Shown one piece after another: positions 56,061 through 64,000 of a stretch of DNA of 64,000 bases; within the stretch, counting starts at the first letter, position 1, and the number at the start of each line of letters is the position of its first letter. The DNA is from Actinostola sp. cb2023. Lineage: Eukaryota > Cnidaria > Anthozoa > Actiniaria > Actinostolidae. The stretch spans positions 287,082 through 351,081 of the forward strand of contig JAUJYZ010000283.1 in the NCBI GenBank assembly GCA_033675265.1, written 5' to 3'. The notes below the pieces were generated by a model, which was not told where the DNA came from, did not search any database, and saw only the letters and a program-made list of their open reading frames with translations. A program made the position numbers and the translations under genes.

Positions 56061-59000
56061 TTCAGTATTACGATTTAAATAACACCGACACGCAAAGGAA
56101 CTAATTAAGGAGGGTGGTGTATAAATTAATGTGTTATAATTTAAATAACACCGACACGCAATGGAACTAATTAAGGAGGGTGGTGTATAAATTAATGTGT
56201 TATAATTTAAATAACACCGACACTCGCAATGGAACTAATTAAGGAGGGTGGTGTATAAATGGTGTTATAATTTAAATTGGAACTAATTAAGGAGGGTGGT
56301 GTATACGATTTAAATAACACCGACTCGCAAAGGAACTAATTAAGGAGGGTGGTGTATAAATTAATGTGTTATAATTTAAATAACACCGACTCGCAATGGA
56401 ACTAATTAAGGAGGGTGGTGTATAAATTCAGTATTACGATTTAAATAACACCGACTCGCAAAGGAACTAATTAAGGAGGGTGGTGTATAAATTAATGTGT
56501 TATAATTTAAATAACACCGACACGCAATGGAACTAATTAAGGAGGGTGGTGTATAAATTCAGTGTTATAATTTAAATAACACCGACACGCAAAGGAACTA
56601 ATTAAGGAGGGGGTGGTGTATAAATTCAGGGTGGTGTATTATAAATTTAAATAACACCGACACGCAATGGAACTAATTAAGGAGGGTGGTGTATAAATTA
56701 ATGTGTTATAATTTAAATAACACCGACACGCAATGGAACTAATTAAGGAGGGTGGTGTATAAATTATGTGTTATAATTTAAATAAAACACCGACACGCAA
56801 TGGAACTAATTAAGGAGGGTGGTGTATAAATTCAGTATTACGATTTAAATAACACCGACTCGCAAAGGAACTAATTAAGGAGGGTGGTGTATAAATTAAT
56901 GTGTTATAATTTAAATAACACCGACACGCAATGGAACTAATTAAGGAGGGTGGTGTATAAATTCAGTATTACGATTTAAATAACACCGACACGCAAAGGA
57001 ACTAATTAAGGAGGGTGGTGTATAAATTAATGTGTTATAATTTAAATAACACCGACACGCAATGGAACTAATTAAGGAGGGTGGTGTATAAATTCAGTAT
57101 TACGATTTAAATAACACCGACACGCAAAGGAACTAATTAAGGAGGGTGGTGTATAAATTAATGTGTTATAATTTAAATAAATAACACCGACACGCAATGG
57201 AACTAATTAAGGAGGGTGGTGTATAAATTTAATGTGTTATAATTTAAATAACACCGACACGCAATGGAGGACTAATTAAGGAGGGGTGGTGTATAAATTA
57301 ATGTGTTATAATTTAAATAACACCGACACGCAATGGAACTAATTAAGGAGGGTGGTGTATAAATTAAGTGTTATAATTTAAATAACACCGACACGCAAAG
57401 GAACTAATTAAGGAGGGTGGTGTATAAATTAATGTGTTATAATTTAAATAACACGCAATGGAACTAATTAAGGAGGGTGGTGTATAAATTCAGTATTATA
57501 ATTTAAATAACACCGACACGCAATGGAACTAATTAAGGAGGGTGGTGTATAAATTAAATTTAAATAACACCGACACGCAATGGAACTAATTAAGGAGGGT
57601 GGTGTATAAATTAATGTGTTATATTTAAATAACACCGACACGCAATGGTGTATAAAATTAAGGAGGGTGGTGTATAAATTAATGTGTTATAATTTAAATA
57701 ACACCGACACGCAATGGAACTAATTAAGGAGGGTGGTGTATAAATTAATGTGTTATAATTTAAATAACACCGACACGCAATGGAACTAATTAAGGAGGGT
57801 GGTGTATAAATTAATGTGTTATAATTTAAATAACACCGACACGCAATGGAACTAATTAAGGAGGGTGGTGTATAAATTCAGTATTACGATTTAAATAACA
57901 CCGACACGCAAAGGAACTAATTAAGGAGGTGGGTGTATAAATTAATGTGTGCAATGGAACTAATTAAGGAGGTGGTGTATAAATTACGTATTACAAAGGA
58001 ATTTAAATAACAATGGAACTAATTAAGGAGGGTGGTGTATAAATTAATGTGTTACGATTTAAATAACACCGACACGCAATGGAACTAATTAAGGAGGGTG
58101 GTGTATAAATTCATGTGTTATAATTTAAATAACACCGACACGCAATGGAACTAATTAAGGAGGGTGGTGTATAAATTCAGTATTACGATTTTACAATAAC
58201 ACCGACCGCACGCAAGGAACTAATTAAGGAGGGTGGTGTATAAATTAATGTGTTATAATTTAAATAACACCGACACGCAATGGAACTAATTAAGGAGGGT
58301 GGTGTATAAATTCAGTATTACGATTTAAATAACACCGACACGCAAAGGAACTAATTAAGGAGGGTGGTGTATAAATTAATGTGTATAAATTATAATTTAA
58401 ATAACACCGACACGCAATGGAACTAATTAAGGAGGGTGGTGTATAAATTCAGTATTACGATTTAAATAACACCGACACGCAAAGGAACTAATTAAGGAGG
58501 GTGGTGTATAAATTAATGTGTTATAATTTAAATAACACCGACACGCAATGGAACTAATTAAGGAGGGTGGTGTATAAATTCAGTATTACGATTTAAATAA
58601 CACCGACACGCAAAGGAACTAATTAAGGAGGGTGGTGTATAAATTAATGTGTTATAATTTAAATAACACCCGACACGCAATGGAACTAATTAAGGAGGGT
58701 GGTGTATAAATTAATGTGTTATAATTTAAATAACACCGACACGCAATGGAACTAATTAAGGAGGGTGGTGTATAAATTCAGTAATTACGATTTAAATAAC
58801 ACCGACACGCAAAGGAACTAATTAAGGAGGGTGGTGTATAAATTAATGTGTTATAATTTAAATAACACCGACACGCAATGGAACTAATTAAGGAGGGTGG
58901 TGTATAAATTCAGTATTACGATTTAAATAACACCGACACGCAACGGAACTAATTAAGGAGGGTGGTGTATAAATTAATGTGTTATAATTTAAATAACACC

Positions 59001-62000
59001 GACACGCAATGGAACTAATTAAGGAGGGTGGTGTATAAATTAATGTGTTATAATTTAAATAACACCGACACGCAATGGAACTAATTAAGGAGGGTGGTGT
59101 ATAAATTAATGTGTTATAATTTAAATAACACCGACACGCAATGGGAACTAATTAAGGAGGGTGGTGTAAATAAATTCATGTATTACGATTTAAATAACAC
59201 CGACACGCAATGGAACTAATTAAGGAGGGTGGTGTATAAATTCAGTATTACGATTTAAATAACACCCGACACGCAAAGGAACTAATTAAGGAGGGTGGTG
59301 TATAAATTAATGTGTTATAATTTAAATAACACCGACACGCAATGGAACTAATTAAGGAGGGTGGTGTATAAATTCAGTATTACGATTTAAATAACACCGA
59401 CCCGCAAAGGAACTAATTAAGGAGGGTGGTGTATAAATTAATGTGTTATAATTTAAATAACACCGACACGCAATGGAACTAATTAAGGAGGGTGGTGTAT
59501 AAATTCAGTATTACGATTTAAATAACACCGACACGCAAAGGAACTAATTAAGGAGGGTGGTGTATAAATTAATGTGTTATAATTTAAATAACACCGACAC
59601 GCAATGGAACTAATTAAGGAGGGTGGTGTATAAATTAATGTGTTATAATTTAAATAACACCGACACGCAATGGAACTAATTAAGGAGGGTGGTGTATAAA
59701 TTAATGTGTTATAATTTAAATAACACCGACACGCAATGGAACTAATTAAGGAGGGTGGTGTATAAATTCAGTATTACGATTTAAATAACACCGACCGCAA
59801 AGGAACTAATTAAGGAGGGTGGTGTATAAATTAATGTGTTATAATTTAAATAACACCGACACGCAATGGAACTAATTAAGGAGGGTGGTGTATAAATTCA
59901 GTATTACGATTTAAATAACACCGACTCGCAAAGGAACTAATTAAGGAGGGTGGTGTATAAATTAATGTGTTATAATTTAAATAACACCGACACGCAATGG
60001 AACTAATTAAGGAGGGTGGTGTATAAATTCAGTATTACGATTTAAATAACACCGACACGCAAAGGAACTAATTAAGGAGGGTGGTGTATAAATTAATGTG
60101 TTATAATTTAAATAACACCGACACGCAATGGAACTAATTAAGGAGGGTGGTGTATAAATTTATTAGGGTGGTGATTTAAATAAATAACCGACACGCGCAA
60201 AGGAACTAATTAAGGAGGGTGGTGTATAAATTAATGTGTTATAATTTAAATAACACCGACACGCAATGGAACTAATTAAGGAGGGTGGTGTATAAATTAA
60301 TGTGTTATAATTTAAATAACACCGACACGCAATGGAACTAATTAAGGAGGGTGGTGTATAAATTAATGTGTTATAATTTAAAATAACACCGACACGCAAT
60401 GGAACTAATTAAGGAGGGTGGTGTAAGGAGGGTGGTGTATAAATTTAAATTAATGTGTTATAATTTAAATAACACCGACACGCGAACTAATTAAGGAGGG
60501 TGGTGTATAAATTCAGGAACTAAATAACACCGACACGCAAAGGAACTAATTAAGGAGGGTGGTGTATAAATAATGTATTATAATTTAAATAACACACACG
60601 CAATGGAACGAAATTCGCGATTTAAATAAACCGACCCGCAAAGGAACTAATTAAGGAGGGGGTGGTGTATAAATTAATGTGTTATAATTTAAATAACACC
60701 GACACGCAATGGAACTAATTAAGGAGGGTGGTGTATAAATTCAGTATTACGATTTAAATAACACCGACACGCAAAGGAACTAATTAAGGAGGGTGGTGTA
60801 AATAAACTAATTAGGAGGGTGGTGTATAAATTATTTAAATAAAACACCGACACGCAATGGAACTAATTAAGGAGGGTGGTGTGTTATAATTTAAATAACA
60901 CCGACACGCAATGGAACTAATTAAGGAGGGTGGTGTATAAATTCAGTATTACGATTTAAATAACACCGACACGCAATGGAACTAATTAAGGAGGGTGGTG
61001 TATAAACTAATTTAAATAACACCGACACGCAATGGGAGGGTGGTGTATAAATTAATGTGTTATAATTTAAATACGCAATGGAACTAATTAAGGAGGGTGG
61101 TGTGTAAATATAATGTGTTTAATTTAAATAACACCGACACCGCAATGGAACGCAATGGAACTAATTAAGGAGGGTGGTGTATAAATTCAGTATTACGATT
61201 TAAATAAACACCGACTCGCAAAGGAACTAATTAAGGAGGGTGGTGTATAAATTAATGTGTTATAATTTAAATAACACCGACACGCAATGGAACTAATTAA
61301 GGAGGGTGGTGTATAAATTCAGTATTACGATTTAAATAACACCGACACGCAAAGGAACTAATTAAGGAGGGTGGTGTATAAATTAATGTGTTATAATTTA
61401 AATAACACCGACACGCAATGGAACTAATTAAGGAGGGTGGTGTATAAATTAATGTGTTATAATTTAAATAACACCGACACGCAATGGAACTAATTAAGGA
61501 GGGTGGTGTGTTAAATTAACACGTGTATAAATAATTTAATTTAAACACCGACACGCAATGGAACTAATTAAGGAGGGTGGTGTATAAATTAATGTGTTAT
61601 AATTTAAATAACACCGACACGCAATGGAACTAATTAAGGAGGGTGGTGTATAAATTAATGTGTTATAATTAAAAATAACACCGAGTATTATAATTTAAAT
61701 AACACCGACACGCAATGGAACTAATTAAGGAGGGTGGTGTATAAATTCATGTATTATAATTTAAATAACACCGACACGCAATGGAACTAATTAAGGAGGG
61801 TGGTGTATAAATTAATGTGTTATAATTTAAATAACACCGACACGCAATGGAACTAATTAAGGAGGGGGTGGTGTAAATAAACACCGACACGCAATGGAAA
61901 ATTAAGGAGGGTGTGTTATTAATTTAAATAACACCGACACGCAATGGAACTAATTAAGGAGGGTGGTGTATAAATTCAGTGTTACGATTTAAATAACACC

Positions 62001-64000
62001 GACTCGCAAAGGAACTAATTAAGGAGGGTGGTGTATAAATTAATGTGTTAATAGGATTTAAATAACACACCGACACGCAATGGAACTAATTAAGGAGGGG
62101 GTGGTGTATAAATTAATGTATTACGATTTAAATAACACCGACACGCAATGGAACTAATTAAGGAGGGTGGTGTATAAATTTAATGTGTTATAAGGATTTA
62201 AATAACACCGACACGCAATGGAACTAATTAAGGAGGGTGGTGTATAAATTTCAGTATTATAATTTAAATAACACCGACACGCAATGGAACTAATTAAGGA
62301 GGGTGGTGTATAAATTAATGTGTTATAATTTAAATAACAACACCGAACACGCAATAACACCGACACGAACTAATTAAGGAGGGTGGTGTATAAAATTGGA
62401 ACTAATTAAGGAGGGTGGTGTATAAATTAATGTTTATTTAAATAACACCGACACGCAATGGAACTAATTAAGGAGGGTGGTGTATAAATTAATGTGTTAT
62501 AATTTAAATAACCACCGACTAATTACGCAATTCAGGATTTAAATAAACCGACTCGCAAAGGAACTAATTAAGGAGGGTGGTGTATAAATTAATGTGTGTT
62601 ATAGGATTTAAAAATAACACCGACACGCAATGGAACTAATTAAGGAGGGTGGTGTATAAATTCAGTATTACGATTTAAATAACACCGACTCGCAAAGGAA
62701 CTAATTAAGGAGGGTGGTGTATAAATTAATGTGTTATAATTTAAATAACACCGACACGCAATGGAACTAATTAAGGAGGGTGGTGTATAAATTCAGTATT
62801 ACGATTTAAATAACACCGACACGCAAAGGAACTAATTAAGGAGGGTGGTGTATAAATTAATGTGTTATAATTTAAATAACACCGACACGCAATGGAACTA
62901 ATTAAGGAGGGTGTGTATAAATTCAGTATTACGATTTAAATAACACCGACCGCAAAGGAACTAATTAAGGAGGGTGGGAAAATTAATAATTAAGGAGGGT
63001 GGTGATTTAAATAACACCGACACGCAAAATGTGGTGTATAAATTATTTAAATATGGAACTAATTAAGGAGGGTGGTGTATTACGATTTAAATAACACCGA
63101 CACGCAATGGAACTAATTAAGGAGGGGGTGGTGGTGTATAAATTGGAACTGTGTTATTAATGATTTAAATAACACCGACACGCAATGGAACTAATTAAGG
63201 AGGGTGGTGTATAAATTAATGTGTTATAATTTAAATAACACCGACACGCAATGGAACTAATTAAGGAGGGTGGTGTATAAATTCAGTATTACGATTTAAA
63301 TAACACCGACACGCAAAGGAACTAATTAAGGAGGGTGGTGTATAAATTAATGTGTTATAATTTAAATAACACCGACACGCAATGGAACTAATTAAGGAGG
63401 GTGGTGTATAAATTCAGTATTACGATTTAAATAACACCGACACGCAAAGGAACTAATTAAGGAGGGTGGTGTATAAATTAATGTGTGCAATGGAACTAAT
63501 TAAGGAGGGTGGTGTATAAAATATTACGATTTAAATAACACCGACACGCAAAAGGAACTAATTAAGGAGGGTGGTGTATAAATTAATGTGTTATAATTTA
63601 AATAACACCGACACGCAATGGAACTAATTAAGGAGGGTGGTGTATAAATTCAGTATTACGATTTAAATAACACCGACACGCAAAGGAACTAATTAAGGAG
63701 GGTGGTGTATAAATTAATGTGTTATAATTTAAATAACACCGACACGCAATGGAACTAATTAAGGAGGGTGGTGTATAAATTAATGTGTTATAATTTAAAT
63801 AACACCGACACGCAATGGAACTAATTAAGGAGGGTGGTGTATAAATTAATGTGTTTTAATTTAAATAACACCGACACGCAATGGAACTAATTAAGGAGGG
63901 TGGTGTATAAATTAATGTGTTATTTAAATAACACCGACACGCAATGGAACTAATTAAGGAGGGTGGTGTATAAATTCAGTATTACGATTTAAATAACACC
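56061..64000. repeat. 65/66-bp satellite amplified from the IGFBP intron end
   Basis: About 120 units continue past the window. The unit core is GGAACTAATTAAGGAGGGTG then GTGTATAAATT. Two variants exist: A, with AATGTGTTATAATTTAAAT before AACACCGACACGCAATGG; and B, with CAGTATTACGATTTAAAT before the GCAAAGG form. They often alternate, giving a ~131-base higher-order unit in parts. The same sequence is present once in copy 1 at 25093-25170, immediately before the exon-2 acceptor. Local rearranged units (for example 60160-60190, 62950-63060) look like slippage scars. Minus-strand open frames here are repeat artefacts. Confidence 0.97.

Larger units (their letters stand above)
26510..64000 (+). 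repeat. segmental duplication, copy 2 (continues past the window)
   Basis: Direct-orientation partner of 5190-25440, starting right after a TTG-rich microsatellite at GTTGTACACCAAGATGGCGG. It is expanded by a 6.7-kb TTAA element, a 9-kb transposon nest (36490-45590), the dimeric integrase element (48007-52757) and the intron satellite (56061-64000). It has lost the counterpart of 10270-13283, including the front of the cysteine-rich peptide gene; the join is at about 35913. Confidence 0.85.

Noticed and set aside
56061..64000. CRISPR array appearance of regularly spaced repeats
   Set aside because: The intervening segments are themselves repeated, and the unit derives from an intron; this is a satellite.

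Overview
This is eukaryotic, almost certainly animal, DNA. It is AT-rich and gene-poor and packed with palindromic (foldback/MITE) transposons, minisatellites and microsatellites. The few real genes are small secreted, cysteine-rich proteins split by GT-AG introns. The mix suggests a cnidarian or other early-branching marine invertebrate: PAN and EGF exons joined to a short C-terminal domain, Penelope-type GIY-YIG retroelement remnants with hammerhead ribozymes, and an rve-integrase DNA transposon resembling the IS3EU group. I hold that assignment with only moderate confidence.

Layout. 1-700 is a 31-bp minisatellite. 1261-4308 holds the last three recognisable exons of a PAN/EGF secreted protein, with a TGATGATGAC minisatellite in the last intron. 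4309-5189 is AT-rich spacer. From about 5190 the rest of the window is, on my reading, one old tandem segmental duplication. Copy 1 is about 5190-25440 and copy 2 is about 26510 to beyond 64000. Collinear blocks can be followed in the same order through both. The genes carried are a single-domain secreted cysteine-rich peptide (13059-13361 in copy 1, a 26-codon remnant at 35914 in copy 2) and a single-IGFBP-domain secreted peptide (23169-25359 in copy 1, exon 1 at 53781 in copy 2).

Each copy has been invaded separately. Comparing the copies gives empty sites and hence exact transposon ends and target-site duplications. Examples are a TTAA element at 8743-9684, a 6.7-kb TTAA element at 28932-35663, an integrase transposon at 15634-19704 (6-bp TSD), a dimeric relative of it at 48007-52757 (6-bp TSD), and a 582-bp element inside an IGFBP exon at 23236-23817 (6-bp TSD).

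The most notable results are these. (1) The integrase transposons have TIRs that start TACGG, 6-bp TSDs and inner TIRs built of tandem repeats; one still shows a zinc-ribbon gene facing an intron-containing integrase, and the other is a near-identical head-to-tail dimer of hairpinned integrase genes. (2) The 7.9-kb satellite at 56061-64000 is an amplification of the last ~65-85 bases of the IGFBP-gene intron, present once, next to the splice acceptor, in copy 1. (3) The two IGFBP paralogs decay in complementary ways: copy 1 keeps a TATA promoter but has a transposon in exon 1; copy 2 keeps exon 1 but has a changed TATA, about 5.9 kb of transposons upstream and the satellite in its intron.
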